A stretch of 64,000 bases of DNA from Arthrobacter terrae (GCF_015708085.1 NZ_JADNYM010000007.1:124001-188000); one strand, 5' to 3'; positions 44,052 to 52,439 are shown, counted from the stretch's first letter. The notes: generated from the letters alone by a model not told the origin. A program made the numbers and translations.

Positions 44052-44130
44052 CGGACTCTTCCTTAGTGGAATGCGGGGTGACGATTTTTGCTGGCGTCGG
44101 TATGAGTTTGCCGCTGGTGGTGGAAACAGA

Positions 44131-44166
44131 AAAACCCCTCAGCCGGTCAGGCTCTGCGAGGGGTTT
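44131..44166 (-). terminator. Transcription attenuator of ilvBN operon
   Basis: AAACCCCTC and GAGGGGTTT form a perfect nine-base stem, with an inner AGCC/GGCT stem, and the minus-strand transcript continues with a run of five T. It lies about 80 bases before the ilvB start, downstream of a leader peptide. Between the two, further pairings are possible, such as TAGCTTT with AAAGCTA and AGCTGA with TCAGCT; these may form pause or antiterminator structures. Confidence 0.85.
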
Positions 44167-44233
44167 GCGCATGGTGGTTATCCGAGCTGAAATCAGCTGG
44201 ACTGTAGCTTTTGTAAAGCTAACCAGTCACGCG

Positions 44234-44266
44234 CTAAATAAGGACGACTGCGGATATGAACTGCAT
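44234..44266 (-). CDS. Branched-chain amino-acid leader peptide for ilvBN
   Basis: A ten-codon ORF encodes MQFISAVVLI followed by TAG. Five of ten codons are Ile, Val, Val, Leu and Ile, with a block of four just before the stop. That is the arrangement expected of an attenuation leader peptide. It ends 68 bases before the terminator hairpin that precedes ilvB. In Corynebacterium glutamicum ilvBNC is known to be controlled by attenuation. The SD (GGAAC) is weak. Candidate promoter elements upstream are TATACT at 44322-44327 and TTGACA at 44297-44302 on the minus strand, neither part of a well spaced pair. Confidence 0.82.
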   Translation of the reverse strand: MQFISAVVLI

Positions 44267-44355
44267 ATAAGTAGTGTTCCGTTGTCCACTGTGCGGTGTC
44301 AAACGGATACTGTCCCATCTCAGTATATGGACGTTATATCCATCTTTTGGACGGA

Positions 44356-44430
44356 TCTCCACGCGGCCGCGGCCGGCGCTGGTCGGGCGCCGTTGGTCGG
44401 CGCCGTACCCGCGGCGCGGCCGCGTGGAGA
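44356..44430. terminator. Large GC-rich hairpin between ilvD and ilvB leader
   Basis: Perfect 16-bp arms at 44356-44371 and 44415-44430 (TCTCCACGCGGCCGCG and its complement) enclose 43 bases that themselves can form GGCGCC-type stems. It begins eight bases beyond the ilvD stop codon on the minus strand and should fold in the ilvD transcript, but has no T-run. It may stop read-through from ilvD into the ilvB promoter region. Confidence 0.6.
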
Positions 44431-44438
44431 GCTATCCG

Positions 44439-46178
44439 TTAGCCGCAGTAGGCGCCGGTGCTGGCCGAATGCACCAGCTTGGCGTACTTAGCGAGCACAC
44501 CCTTGGTGAACTTACCCGGGATCGGCTCCCAGCCGATTTTGCGGGACGCCAGTTCCGCGTCATCAACCAACAGGTCGAACGTCCGGGCGGCAATATCCAC
44601 GCGGATAGTGTCGCCGTCGCGCACAAAGGCGATGGGTCCGCCGTCGACCGCTTCCGGCGCTACGTGCCCGATGCACAGACCGGTAGTGCCGCCGGAAAAG
44701 CGCCCGTCCGTGAGCAGCAAAACGTCTTTGCCCAGCCCGGCACCCTTAATGGCCCCGGTGATGGCCAGCATTTCCCGCATGCCAGGGCCGCCCTTGGGGC
44801 CCTCGTAACGGATGACGACGACGTCGCCGGCCTTGATCGAGCCGGACTTGAGCGCCTCCAAAGCACCCTGCTCGCGCTCGAACACCCGGGCGGGCCCTTT
44901 AAAGACATCGGCATCGAACCCGGCGCTCTTGACGACGGCGCCCTCCGGAGCCATCGAGCCGTGCAGAATGGTGATACCGCCGGTCTTGTGGATCGGGTTA
45001 TCCAACGCCCGCAGGATCTTCCCGTCCACGTCCGGCGGATTGATCTCCGCGAGGTTCTCCGCGAGAGTCTTGCCGGTAACCGTGAGGCAGTCGCCGTGCA
45101 GCAGACCGGCATCCAGCAGGGCCTTCATGATGACCGGCACGCCGCCGATCTTATCCACATCGAACATGACGTAGCGCCCGAACGGCTTCAGGTCCCCCAG
45201 ATGCGGGATTTTGTCCCCGATCCGGTTAAAGTCATCCAAGGTCAAGTCCACCTCGGCCTCGCGGGCAATGGCCAGCAGATGCAGCACCGCGTTGGTGGAT
45301 CCACCAAACGCCATGGTGACTGCGATGGCGTTTTCGAAGGCCTTCTTGGTCATGATGTCCCGGGCGGTGATACCCAAACGAAGCAGGTTGACCACCGCTT
45401 CACCGGACTTGTGCGCAAAAACATCCCTACGGCGGTCCGCCGATGGCGGGGCGGCTGAGCCCGGCAGGGACATTCCGAGGGCCTCACCGATGCAGGCCAT
45501 CGTGTTCGCGGTGTACATGCCACCGCAGGCCCCTTCGCCGGGACAAATGGCGCGTTCGATCCGGCCCAGATCTTCCTCGCTCATCCTGCCGGCCTCGCAC
45601 GCCCCAACCGCCTCGAAGGCGTCAATCAGGGTGACTTCCTTTTCCTGGCCATCCTCCAGCTTCACAAAGCCCGGCATAATGGAGCCGGCATAAAGGAAGA
45701 CGGCGGCAAGGTCCAGCCGTGCAGCAGCCATCAGCATGCCAGGCAGGGACTTGTCACAGCCGGCCAACAGCACAGAGCCGTCAATCCGCTCGGCCATCAT
45801 GACGGTTTCCACCGAGTCCGCAATGACCTCGCGGGAAACCAGCGAAAAGTGCATCCCTTCGTGGCCCATGGAGATCCCATCGGAGACGGAGATGGTGCCG
45901 AACTGCATCGGGAATCCGCCGGCGGTGAACACGCCTTCCTTGGCGCCCTGGGCCAGCCTGTTCAATGACAGGTTGCAGGGGGTGATTTCATTCCACGAGC
46001 TGGCAACCCCAATCTGCGGCTTAGCAAAATCGTCGTCGCCCATGCCCACGGCCCGGAGCATTCCGCGCGACGGGGCGGCAGCAATGCCGTCCGTGACCAC
46101 CCGGCTCCGTGGCTTAATGTCTGGTTTTCCGTCGGCCTGCCCGGCCGGAAGGGTCTTTGAATTAGTCTCCACGCTCAT
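44439..46178 (-). CDS. ilvD: Dihydroxy-acid dehydratase
   Basis: This Fe-S enzyme converts dihydroxyvalerates to 2-keto acids, the third step of Val/Ile synthesis. Cluster and active-site motifs are [45 protein letters not shown], and the C-terminal [22 protein letters not shown]. Length (579 residues) is standard. It is upstream of ilvB in the same orientation but separated by a strong hairpin and by the ilvB leader, so it is probably a separate transcription unit. Confidence 0.97.
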   Translation of the reverse strand: MSVETNSKTLPAGQADGKPDIKPRSRVVTDGIAAAPSRGMLRAVGMGDDDFAKPQIGVASSWNEITPCNLSLNRLAQGAKEGVFTAGGFPMQFGTISVSDGISMGHEGMHFSLVSREVIADSVETVMMAERIDGSVLLAGCDKSLPGMLMAAARLDLAAVFLYAGSIMPGFVKLEDGQEKEVTLIDAFEAVGACEAGRMSEEDLGRIERAICPGEGACGGMYTANTMACIGEALGMSLPGSAAPPSADRRRDVFAHKSGEAVVNLLRLGITARDIMTKKAFENAIAVTMAFGGSTNAVLHLLAIAREAEVDLTLDDFNRIGDKIPHLGDLKPFGRYVMFDVDKIGGVPVIMKALLDAGLLHGDCLTVTGKTLAENLAEINPPDVDGKILRALDNPIHKTGGITILHGSMAPEGAVVKSAGFDADVFKGPARVFEREQGALEALKSGSIKAGDVVVIRYEGPKGGPGMREMLAITGAIKGAGLGKDVLLLTDGRFSGGTTGLCIGHVAPEAVDGGPIAFVRDGDTIRVDIAARTFDLLVDDAELASRKIGWEPIPGKFTKGVLAKYAKLVHSASTGAYCG

Positions 46179-46255
46179 ACGCTGAGTCTATGACTGCCAT
46201 CCGACAGTGCGCCAACCATTCCCGAATAGCGGACCGTTTTCGTCGGATTGTTGCG

Positions 46256-46900
46256 TCAACCCGCCGTGTGTCCGGCAGTGTACCCGGCGGTGTGTGCCAG
46301 AAACCGTCCGGTTTGCTGGAATTCGCGCACCAGAAATACGACGGCGACCGCTTGGGCAACTACAGCAATTGCCATGAACCACCAGAAGGGACTGTGACCT
46401 GGCACGGCCTGGGGAATGAAGGCGAGCGGGAAAAACGGTACCAAGAGGAGCTGCGTGGCAAGCCCTTTCCGCAGCTGCACCGCGGCGCCCCGGGTGACGG
46501 CAAGGTGCTCGGGTTCTATGGATGCCCGACCATAAATTTGACGGCGGATCCGCTTTCGCTCCACGTTCTCCAGCGACATCAGCAGGTCAATTCTGCCCAG
46601 CTCAGCCGCCGGAGCGACTTTCTTCGCGTTGTAGACCAGCCCACCGACCATGACGCCGAGCGCTGCAAAGAAACAACCAAACCACAGATTGGACGGCCAC
46701 TGGTCCGCCCCGCTTCCGAAGGCCAGAATCCCGCCCAAGGTCCCGACAGTGATCAGGACCACGACACCAATGGGAAGGTAGAGCACGAAGTACGTTCTCA
46801 GGGCGTTGCCCATACCGTTGTCGGCTATGCCCTGCGCTTTCCTCGCAGCGCTGGCCCATCGGTCGTTGGATTGCGCCATAAGATCATCAATTGCGCTCAT
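46256..46900 (-). CDS. Predicted membrane protein, unknown function
   Basis: I do not recognise this 214-residue protein. It has four hydrophobic segments: two after an amphipathic N-terminal helix (YFVLYLPIGVVVLITVGTLGGILAF and LWFGCFFAALGVMVGGLVYNA) and two near the C-terminus (LLLVPFFPLAFIP and FWWFMAIAVVAQAVAVVFLV). The charged central region should face the cytosol. The extreme C-terminus is a small repeat, HTAGYTAGHTAG (12-bp period). ATG 46900 has GGGGAG at good spacing; a longer reading to 47035 is unsupported. It lies upstream of ilvD in the same orientation. Confidence 0.75.
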   Translation of the reverse strand: MSAIDDLMAQSNDRWASAARKAQGIADNGMGNALRTYFVLYLPIGVVVLITVGTLGGILAFGSGADQWPSNLWFGCFFAALGVMVGGLVYNAKKVAPAAELGRIDLLMSLENVERKRIRRQIYGRASIEPEHLAVTRGAAVQLRKGLATQLLLVPFFPLAFIPQAVPGHSPFWWFMAIAVVAQAVAVVFLVREFQQTGRFLAHTAGYTAGHTAG

Positions 46901-47036
46901 CGTTCTCCCCTCTGGGTGCAGCATAGCGAATCCGGCGTCCACCGCAGTATCCGGTTCCATGCCCGCCTGCACGCGAACGCCAGTACCCAGTTGACACGCG
47001 GTCGCCGCGCCGATTTCGCACCGGTGAAAAACCATG

Positions 47037-47042
47037 TATAGT
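47037..47042 (+). promoter_or_regulatory. -10 box TATAGT within CATGTA-TAGT-TACATG
   Basis: TATAGT 65 bases before tRNA-Lys is a plausible -10 element. It sits inside a 16-base inverted repeat (CATGTA/TACATG arms). No good -35 is seen at 17 bases. Confidence 0.4.
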
Positions 47043-47106
47043 TACATGTCGTTGCGGGGTGCTGAAACGGAAGAAATTCCTTGTTGGCACGCGCGACTTG
47101 ACGAAT

Positions 47107-47179
47107 GCACCTCTAGCTCAATTGGCAGAGCAATTGACTCTTAATCAATGGGTTTCGGGTTCAAGTCCCGAGGGGTGCA
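47107..47179 (+). tRNA. tRNA-Lys (CTT)
   Basis: The 73-base cloverleaf has acceptor GCACCTC pairing with GGGGTGC (one T-G pair) and discriminator A. The anticodon stem ATTGA/TCAAT holds loop CTCTTAA with anticodon CTT. The T-arm contains GGGTTCAAGTCCC. CCA is not encoded. Confidence 0.95.
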
Positions 47180-47185
47180 CAAATA

Positions 47186-47224
47186 AAAAGTCCCGACCAG
47201 CATAAATGCTGGCCGGGACTTTTT
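47186..47224 (+). terminator. Rho-independent terminator after tRNA-Lys
   Basis: A 17-bp stem with one mismatch (AAAAGTCCCG... / ...CGGGACTTTT) and a four-base loop is followed by a T-run. It begins seven bases after the tRNA and is nearly symmetrical, so it may also serve the opposite strand. Confidence 0.9.
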
Positions 47225-47400
47225 CGTTGGCGGGTTGGGGGATCGAACCCCTACGAAATGCATCTATCGGGACTTTGTACTTACGGAATCACGCCGCACG
47301 GCAGGCCCCTCCCGAACCTTGGACATATCCGTGCCATCGTTGCCAGCTGAGCACTGAGCTCGTGCCGCATAGCGTGCCAACGGGCCCGTGAGCTTCGCCG

Positions 47401-48504
47401 TCACAAGATGCGGAGCTCGCGGAGCTGTTTCGCCATTCCGGCTCCGTCCGGGGCATAAACCCAGTCCGTGGGCGGTACAGGCTGATCCTGATGACCGCCC
47501 GCAGACCGTCCCCCGGAGAGTACTGACTCGCCCACCGAAAGCTGTCGGATTGCTACAGCAGCCGTCAGATCAGGGTGCCGCCGGGAAAAATCTGCGTAGA
47601 TTTCCTCATCGTGCTGGCCGTTGTCACCGATGAGCAGCCAACGGATTCCGGGGAATTCCTTGGCGAGGAGTTCAAGATTTTTTCTTTTGTGTTCCCTGCC
47701 GCTGCGGAACCACCGTTCTTGGGTCAGTCCCCAGTCGGTCAATAGCAGCGCTCCTGCCGGGTACATATTCCGGGCGAGGAAACGGGCCAGGGTAGGGGCC
47801 GCATTCCACGGACCGGTCGAGAGATAGATAACCGGCGCATCCGGATACTCCACGGCGAGTCTGTCCATTAACACCGCCATCCCCGGTGTTGGAGTGCGTG
47901 CGTGTTCGCTGACGACGAAGGTGTTCCACAGTGCCAGGAAGGGCCGCGGCAGCGCAGTGACCATCACGGTGTCATCTATGTCCGAAACGATTCCAAACCG
48001 TGTGTCCGGGGCAATGACGAAGACCGGCGCTTCCACTGGGTCCGTCCCCGCCGTCCGGAATACCGCGGTATGCCAGCCAGGGTCTAAGCGGACCTGAACG
48101 TTAGTGTCTATTAATCCGCCGCGGTCAGCGCGTACGCGGTGTAATGTCCCGCCAAGTTCAATCTCAACTTCCCGGTTCTGCACGGGGACACTCGTGAAAG
48201 CGCGCCATCCGCGGACGTTCCCGACGACGGCCTTGGCGGCACGGTCGCTCCGATCGCCGGTGCCAGGATTACTTGCCAGCAAGACCCGGCCCAGCAGCCG
48301 AACTTGAGCCGGGGTCCCGTACCCGGAATATGCCACCATCTGCTCGACGAAATTCCAGCGCTTGGCCTGCCGGACCCGCAGCCGGTAAACGGCGCTTCCC
48401 AGCCGCAGAACGATGTGGAAGAAGGGCCTGCTGTGCGTAGCTGGGGACGACGGGTTCGGGGACGGCGGGTTCGGGGACGGCGGGTTCGGGGACGGCGCAC
48501 TCAT
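47401..48504 (-). CDS. App1/DUF2183 family protein (phosphatidate phosphatase-like)
   Basis: The C-terminal domain contains FGIVSDIDDTVMVT, the DxDxT/V catalytic motif of the HAD-like DUF2183 (App1) family, followed by YLSTGPWNAAPTLARFL, LLTDWGL and WLLIGDNGQHDEEIY. Yeast App1 is a phosphatidate phosphatase; the bacterial function is unproven. The N-terminal 150 residues form a beta-rich domain. No signal peptide is present. The start at ATG 48504 (367 residues) is followed by a (PNPPS)n low-complexity stretch from three 15-bp repeats; a start at 48522 is also open. It is a single gene between tRNA-Lys and marR. Confidence 0.85.
   Translation of the reverse strand: MSAPSPNPPSPNPPSPNPSSPATHSRPFFHIVLRLGSAVYRLRVRQAKRWNFVEQMVAYSGYGTPAQVRLLGRVLLASNPGTGDRSDRAAKAVVGNVRGWRAFTSVPVQNREVEIELGGTLHRVRADRGGLIDTNVQVRLDPGWHTAVFRTAGTDPVEAPVFVIAPDTRFGIVSDIDDTVMVTALPRPFLALWNTFVVSEHARTPTPGMAVLMDRLAVEYPDAPVIYLSTGPWNAAPTLARFLARNMYPAGALLLTDWGLTQERWFRSGREHKRKNLELLAKEFPGIRWLLIGDNGQHDEEIYADFSRRHPDLTAAVAIRQLSVGESVLSGGRSAGGHQDQPVPPTDWVYAPDGAGMAKQLRELRIL
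48446..48490 (-). repeat. Three 15-bp coding repeats at the App1-like N-terminus
   Basis: Three units (GACGRCGGGTTCGGG on the plus strand) encode PNPPS/PNPSS pentapeptides directly after the start. Two units are identical. Confidence 0.8.
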
Positions 48505-48558
48505 GCTCAAACTGTGCCACACCGGGCTATGCCGTGCCCATCAATACTCGTGGCTCAC

Positions 48559-48605
48559 GGGCTAACGGGTTGACCTCGCACCAAACCACCCGGATAAGTT
48601 AGCCC
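48559..48605 (-). terminator. Hairpin beyond the marR-like gene
   Basis: GGGCTAAC pairs with GTTAGCCC, and an inner GGGT/ACCC adds to the stem. It starts 38 bases after the MarR-type stop codon. No T-run is present. Confidence 0.3.
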
Positions 48606-48642
48606 CTTCGGGAGGTGAATCCGAACCCTGTAAGTCCGGTCA

Positions 48643-49122
48643 CTAGCCGGCTTGCACGTCGGCCAGGGCCAAGCGGGCCCGGCTTTCCATTTCGCGCAGG
48701 TTTTGCCTCGTGCTGCTCATGGAACGGATAATCGTCTTCAGATCCGACCGCAGTTCACCCTGATCCAACCCCGCGGTTTCCAGTAGCCCGATCTCCATCC
48801 GATGAGCTGAATCCAGCAGGCCGCGGCCCTCATCCGAAAGCGAGACCAAGTGGCTGCGCCGGTCATGGGTGCTACGGACACGGTGGACATGTCCGTGGTT
48901 TTCCAGCCGGGAAAGCGTCTTACCCATGGTCTGGGCCTGCACCCTAACGATTGATGCCAGCTGCGCCTGCGTCATGGGACCGTTGGCCGCGAGGACATCG
49001 AGGGCAATGATGCCGGCGTGGGTCATACCGATGCTCGCCAGGCGCTCATTCCACGCGTGTTCAACAAGGCGGGCTGCGGTGGAGAGTAAGCGGCTGCTGG
49101 GCCATTGATTCATGTCGGGCAT
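48643..49122 (-). CDS. MarR-family transcriptional regulator
   Basis: This 159-residue regulator has the MarR winged helix: MTQAQLASIVRVQAQTMGKTLSRLENHGHVHRVRSTHDRRSHLVSLSDEG. The DRR-wing and flanking dimerisation helices are typical. A -10 box TATACT ends eight bases before the ATG on the minus strand, so the mRNA may be leaderless. It diverges from bcp, a thiol peroxidase gene, across about 170 bases, so oxidative or organic-peroxide control of bcp is possible. The N-terminus carries no cysteine, however, which argues against classical OhrR chemistry. Confidence 0.92.
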   Translation of the reverse strand: MPDMNQWPSSRLLSTAARLVEHAWNERLASIGMTHAGIIALDVLAANGPMTQAQLASIVRVQAQTMGKTLSRLENHGHVHRVRSTHDRRSHLVSLSDEGRGLLDSAHRMEIGLLETAGLDQGELRSDLKTIIRSMSSTRQNLREMESRARLALADVQAG

Positions 49123-49129
49123 GCAATAA

Positions 49130-49135
49130 AGTATA
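49130..49135 (-). promoter_or_regulatory. -10 box TATACT for leaderless MarR-type gene
   Basis: TATACT lies seven bases upstream of the ATG at 49122, which puts the expected transcription start at or next to the first base of the start codon. No SD is present. Confidence 0.5.
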
Positions 49136-49291
49136 GACCCGCATTATCACAGTCCCTGCGGATCCGGTATTGCTGCACCGGCGCAACCGGACGTCCCGGG
49201 AAATTGTCGGTGTCCGCGGCTACGCTGGGATTAACGAGGTGCGGCGTTCGATAGAACCGCAGCATTACCCCCGATACAGGCAGGGACAGGT

Positions 49292-49864
49292 ATGAACACG
49301 GCAGGTACGGATACGACTGGTACGGATACGACTGGTACGGACACGACAGGTACGGACACGACAGGTACGGACACGACAAATGTGGACACTGCAGCGGGCG
49401 GGCGGCTTGGCGTCGGTGACAAGGGACCGAATTTCACCCTGTGTGATTCCAACGGAAAAACCGTCGCCCTGGCTGACTTTCGAGGGCGAAAGACGGTCAT
49501 TTACTTCTACCCGGCTGCCTCCACGCCCGGCTGTACCACGGAAGCTTGTGACTTCCGGGACAACTTAAATTCTCTGAAGTCCGCCGGGTACGAGGTGTTG
49601 GGAATTTCGCCGGACCCGGAAACGAAGCTGGCCAAGTTCGCCGATGCGGAAAATCTTAACTTCTCGTTGCTCTCCGATGCGGATCACGCTGTGGCGCATG
49701 CCTACGGCGCCTGGGGCGAAAAGAAGAATTACGGGAAAACCTATGAGGGCCTGATCCGGTCCACTATTGTGCTCGATGGCGAGGGCACGGTAAGCCTGGC
49801 GCAGTACAACGTCCGCGCCACCGGCCATGTTGCCAAGCTGCGGCGGGATCTGGGACTGGACTAG
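49292..49864 (+). CDS. bcp: Thioredoxin-dependent peroxiredoxin (Bcp/PrxQ)
   Basis: This 190-residue thiol peroxidase reduces hydroperoxides in the cytosol. The peroxidatic and resolving cysteines are in ASTPGCTTEACDFRD, the two-cysteine PrxQ arrangement. LGVGDKGPNFTLCDSNGKTVALADFRGRKTVIYFYP and VLGISPDPETKLAKF are standard. The first 35 residues are a (GTDTT)n repeat absent from normal Bcp (about 155 residues). The ATG at 49292 lies within the repeat array itself; no better start is found before the conserved domain. It is divergent from the MarR gene and 83 bases upstream of tRNA-Leu. Confidence 0.93.
   Translation: MNTAGTDTTGTDTTGTDTTGTDTTGTDTTNVDTAAGGRLGVGDKGPNFTLCDSNGKTVALADFRGRKTVIYFYPAASTPGCTTEACDFRDNLNSLKSAGYEVLGISPDPETKLAKFADAENLNFSLLSDADHAVAHAYGAWGEKKNYGKTYEGLIRSTIVLDGEGTVSLAQYNVRATGHVAKLRRDLGLD
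49304..49378 (+). repeat. Five 15-bp coding repeats at the Bcp N-terminus
   Basis: Five tandem copies of GGTACGGAYACGACW encode GTDTT. Copies 1-2 are identical to each other and copies 3-5 are identical to each other. A degenerate unit at 49289-49303 (GGTATGAACACGGCA) contains the start codon, and another follows at 49379. Confidence 0.9.
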
Positions 49865-49947
49865 CGGCCTAAGCACATCCTGCAGAACCTGTAGGATAAA
49901 GGCTGTATTTCGCCGACGGCGCCCGTCTCAGGGCCGCCGTGGGGCAG

Positions 49948-50029
49948 GCGCGAGTGGTGAAATTGGCAGACACGCAGGATTTAGGATCCTGTACCTTCGG
50001 GTGTGCGGGTTCAAGTCCCGTCTTGCGCA
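49948..50029 (+). tRNA. tRNA-Leu (TAG)
   Basis: The 82-base gene has a long variable arm as expected for tRNA-Leu. Acceptor GCGCGAG pairs with CTTGCGC, with discriminator A. The anticodon stem CAGGA/TCCTG holds loop TTTAGGA with anticodon TAG. T-arm GGGTTCAAGTCCC. CCA is not encoded. Confidence 0.95.
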
Positions 50030-50534
50030 CTTCAATATGGCACCCATAACGTCCGGCGGCGGCACTCCGGGCTGGGTGTATCGCTGGGCTGGGTGCATCG
50101 GTGGGCGCCTGCAAATCGGCCGAGGACCGGATCGCAAGTGGCCGCACCCGTTGGCGGTGCGCCGCCGTCGTCCTGCAATACACACGCTGCCAGCGGCCGG
50201 CGGAAGATCAACTGGGCCCGACAAGTCATTGGTCAGGGTACCCATCCGGTTGGGGGCGTGATACGAATTACTAGTGAGGGAGCGGAAAATCACACCGAGG
50301 CATCGGATCCCCTCCGAAATGCTCCCCACTGGTGGCTCAGGACCGGCCGGGGAAAGGGTGGGCGTCGGAACCATACGGTCCCGGCGCCCGCTCGTATCTC
50401 GCGTCCTTCCCCTTCAGCTAACCTGCACCCGGCTAACCTGCACCGGCATCTACTAGAATGGGCAGTTCTGCGGAAATGGCTCCGCAACGTTGCTGCAAAG
50501 CAACGCCAAAGTTGTGCCGTGATCAGGTCGGGAA
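50030..50534. other. 505-base gap after tRNA-Leu without a recognisable gene
   Basis: I see no convincing coding region here. A 17-base direct repeat (GGGCTGGGTGTATCGCT and a near copy) occupies 50069-50102. The right end should contain the promoter of the oligopeptide-binding gene. No second copy of the tRNA 3' end was noticed, so there is no sign of an integrated element. Confidence 0.5.
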
Positions 50535-52280
50535 GTGGTGTCCGTAGTGCGTCGGAAGGCTCGTCCGCGGACATTGTTTGGAACTGCAGCGTTGAGGAAG
50601 TCAGTGTTCAAAACGGCAGTATTCAAAACCACACTGTTCAAAACCACCGTATTTAAAACCACCGTCGCCCTGCTGGCGCTCAGCCTCCCGCTCTCGGCCT
50701 GCACGGCCCAGCCGGCACCGGCTCCTTCCTCTAATACGCCGGTCGCGTCCGCAACCTTCAATTTTGGCACCGGTGCCGTGCCATTGGGGTTGGACCCGGC
50801 GTTGGAATCTGATTCCGAGTCCTTCCGCGTCACACGTCAAGTTCTGGAAGGCCTCGTCACGGTTGATGCCACCACCGGCGCGCCCGCCCCGAGCCTGGCG
50901 ACCAGCTGGCAAGAACTTCAGGACGGGCTGGCCTATTCCTTTAAGCTGCGGCCGAACGTCTCATTCCAGGATGGAACACCGTTCGATGCCGCAGCGGTGT
51001 GCACAAACTTCAACCGCTGGTTCACGTTGCCGCCGGCTGCCCGGGGCGAGGGCAACGACCTCACTTTCAAACAGGTATTCAAGGCGTATTCGGATGATGC
51101 GAAGAATTCACTCTTTAAGAGCTGCACCGCCACCAGCACCTCGGAGGTCAGGATTGACCTGACCGGCAGGTTGACCGGCTTCCTTCAGGCCATGACCATG
51201 CCTTCGTTTGCCATCTCCTCCCCGACCGCGCTTTCCTCGATGAGTGCCAATAACCTGACCCGCACAGTGACCGGGCACAATATCTCCGCATACGGCCAGC
51301 ATCCGGTGGGGACCGGTCCTTTCACATTCGTCTCTTGGGAAGGCGGGACCGTCACCCTCAGCGCTAATCGGGACTATTGGGGCACCAAGGGCGAAATCGG
51401 GCTGCTGCACTTCATCACCTACGACCAGCCGCAGGCCCGGCTGCAGGCTCTTGAAGACGGCAAAATCGACGGCTACGACCCGGTCACACCCGGCAATTTT
51501 GATGCTCTGGTCAAAAGCGGCGAGCAGATCCTCCAACGCGACCCCTTTTCCGTGATGTATTTGGGGATTAATCAGGCTGTGCCGGTGATGGCGGACCTGA
51601 AGGTACGGCAGGCTATCGCTACGGCGATTGACAAGGAAACATTGGTTAAGCAGTTTTTCATTGACGGCACGCAGGCCACCTCGCAGTTCATTCCGCCGAA
51701 GCTGAGCGGGTTCAACAATGCCGTGGCGGGCTACAGCTATGACCAGGACAAAGCCCGCAAGCTCCTCGCGGAATCCAGCTACCGTGGCGAGGAAATCAAG
51801 TTCTACTACCCGACAAACGTGACCCGCACTTACCTGCCCACCCCCGAAAAGGTGTACGCCGAGATCGGACGCGAGCTGACCGCCGTCGGCTTTAACATCA
51901 AGCCAATGCCCGTCGACTGGGCCGATAACTATCTGGGCAAGGTCACCAGCCCTGGGGACCACGCGCTGGCGTTGATGGGTTGGAATGGCAGTTACGCGGA
52001 CCCGGACAACTTTGTCGGCCCGCTTTTCGGGACCGCCAACGGCGAATTCGGTTCCAACGATCCGCAGCTGATCAGCAAGATTGACCGCGCGCGCTCACTT
52101 CCCGACGGGCCGGACCGCAATGCGGCCTACCAATCCATCAACACCCAGATTGTGCAGACGGTCCCCGCAGTTCCCATCGCCTTTCCCATCTCCGCGGTTG
52201 CGTTGTCCAGCCGCGTGGTCAGCTACCCCGTCAGCCCCGTCCTCAACGAGGTTTTCAACCAGATCAAGCTCGCCCAATAG
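50535..52280 (+). CDS. Oligopeptide/nickel ABC transporter substrate-binding lipoprotein (family 5)
   Basis: This protein has a signal peptide with lipobox LSAC, so it is an extracytoplasmic lipoprotein. It then follows the SBP family 5 pattern: LDPALESDSESFRVTRQVLEGLV, YSFKLRPNVSFQDGTPFDAAAV, GTGPFTFVSWEGGTVTLSANRDYWG, and the closing QIVQTVPAVPIAFP. It should bind peptides or similar ligands for an ABC importer, but no permease or ATPase gene adjoins it. The signal-peptide n-region is unusually long and built of (VFKTT)n repeats that give a Lys/Phe pattern. GTG 50535 or the GTG at 50547 are both possible. Length is 581 residues. Confidence 0.92.
   Translation: MVSVVRRKARPRTLFGTAALRKSVFKTAVFKTTLFKTTVFKTTVALLALSLPLSACTAQPAPAPSSNTPVASATFNFGTGAVPLGLDPALESDSESFRVTRQVLEGLVTVDATTGAPAPSLATSWQELQDGLAYSFKLRPNVSFQDGTPFDAAAVCTNFNRWFTLPPAARGEGNDLTFKQVFKAYSDDAKNSLFKSCTATSTSEVRIDLTGRLTGFLQAMTMPSFAISSPTALSSMSANNLTRTVTGHNISAYGQHPVGTGPFTFVSWEGGTVTLSANRDYWGTKGEIGLLHFITYDQPQARLQALEDGKIDGYDPVTPGNFDALVKSGEQILQRDPFSVMYLGINQAVPVMADLKVRQAIATAIDKETLVKQFFIDGTQATSQFIPPKLSGFNNAVAGYSYDQDKARKLLAESSYRGEEIKFYYPTNVTRTYLPTPEKVYAEIGRELTAVGFNIKPMPVDWADNYLGKVTSPGDHALALMGWNGSYADPDNFVGPLFGTANGEFGSNDPQLISKIDRARSLPDGPDRNAAYQSINTQIVQTVPAVPIAFPISAVALSSRVVSYPVSPVLNEVFNQIKLAQ
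50603..50662 (+). repeat. Four 15-bp coding repeats in a lipoprotein signal peptide
   Basis: Four tandem units with the core TTCAAAAC encode SVFKT, AVFKT, TLFKT and TVFKT. They lie in the basic n-region of the signal peptide, so changes in copy number would alter its length and charge. Confidence 0.85.
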
Positions 52281-52439
52281 CGCGCCCGGCAGATAGCGCG
52301 ACCGGCAACGAACGCGACCGGCAATAGCGGGGCCGGACGTGAGGGCATTAGGGGCGTGATAAGGATCGCTGGATTTCAGCAACCATCCTCCGGCGCGATA
52401 CGCTTCAAGCGCTAGGATCGCCGCTACCGGAGTTGGACC
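52281..52439. repeat. Short degenerate direct repeats upstream of mqo
   Basis: Between 52281 and about 52335 the motif AGCGCGACCGGCA and variants recurs four times with spacing of about 16-19 bases. The rest should hold the mqo promoter; none is obvious. Confidence 0.4.

Noticed and set aside
47100-50030. Genomic island between tRNA-Lys and tRNA-Leu
   Set aside because: Genes there (App1-like, marR, bcp) are ordinary chromosomal types and no mobility genes or att repeats are visible.
50003-50656. Plus-strand 217-codon frame covering the tRNA-Leu end and the gap before the oligopeptide-binding gene
   Set aside because: It begins inside tRNA-Leu, has random-looking composition and overlaps the signal peptide of a real gene in another frame.
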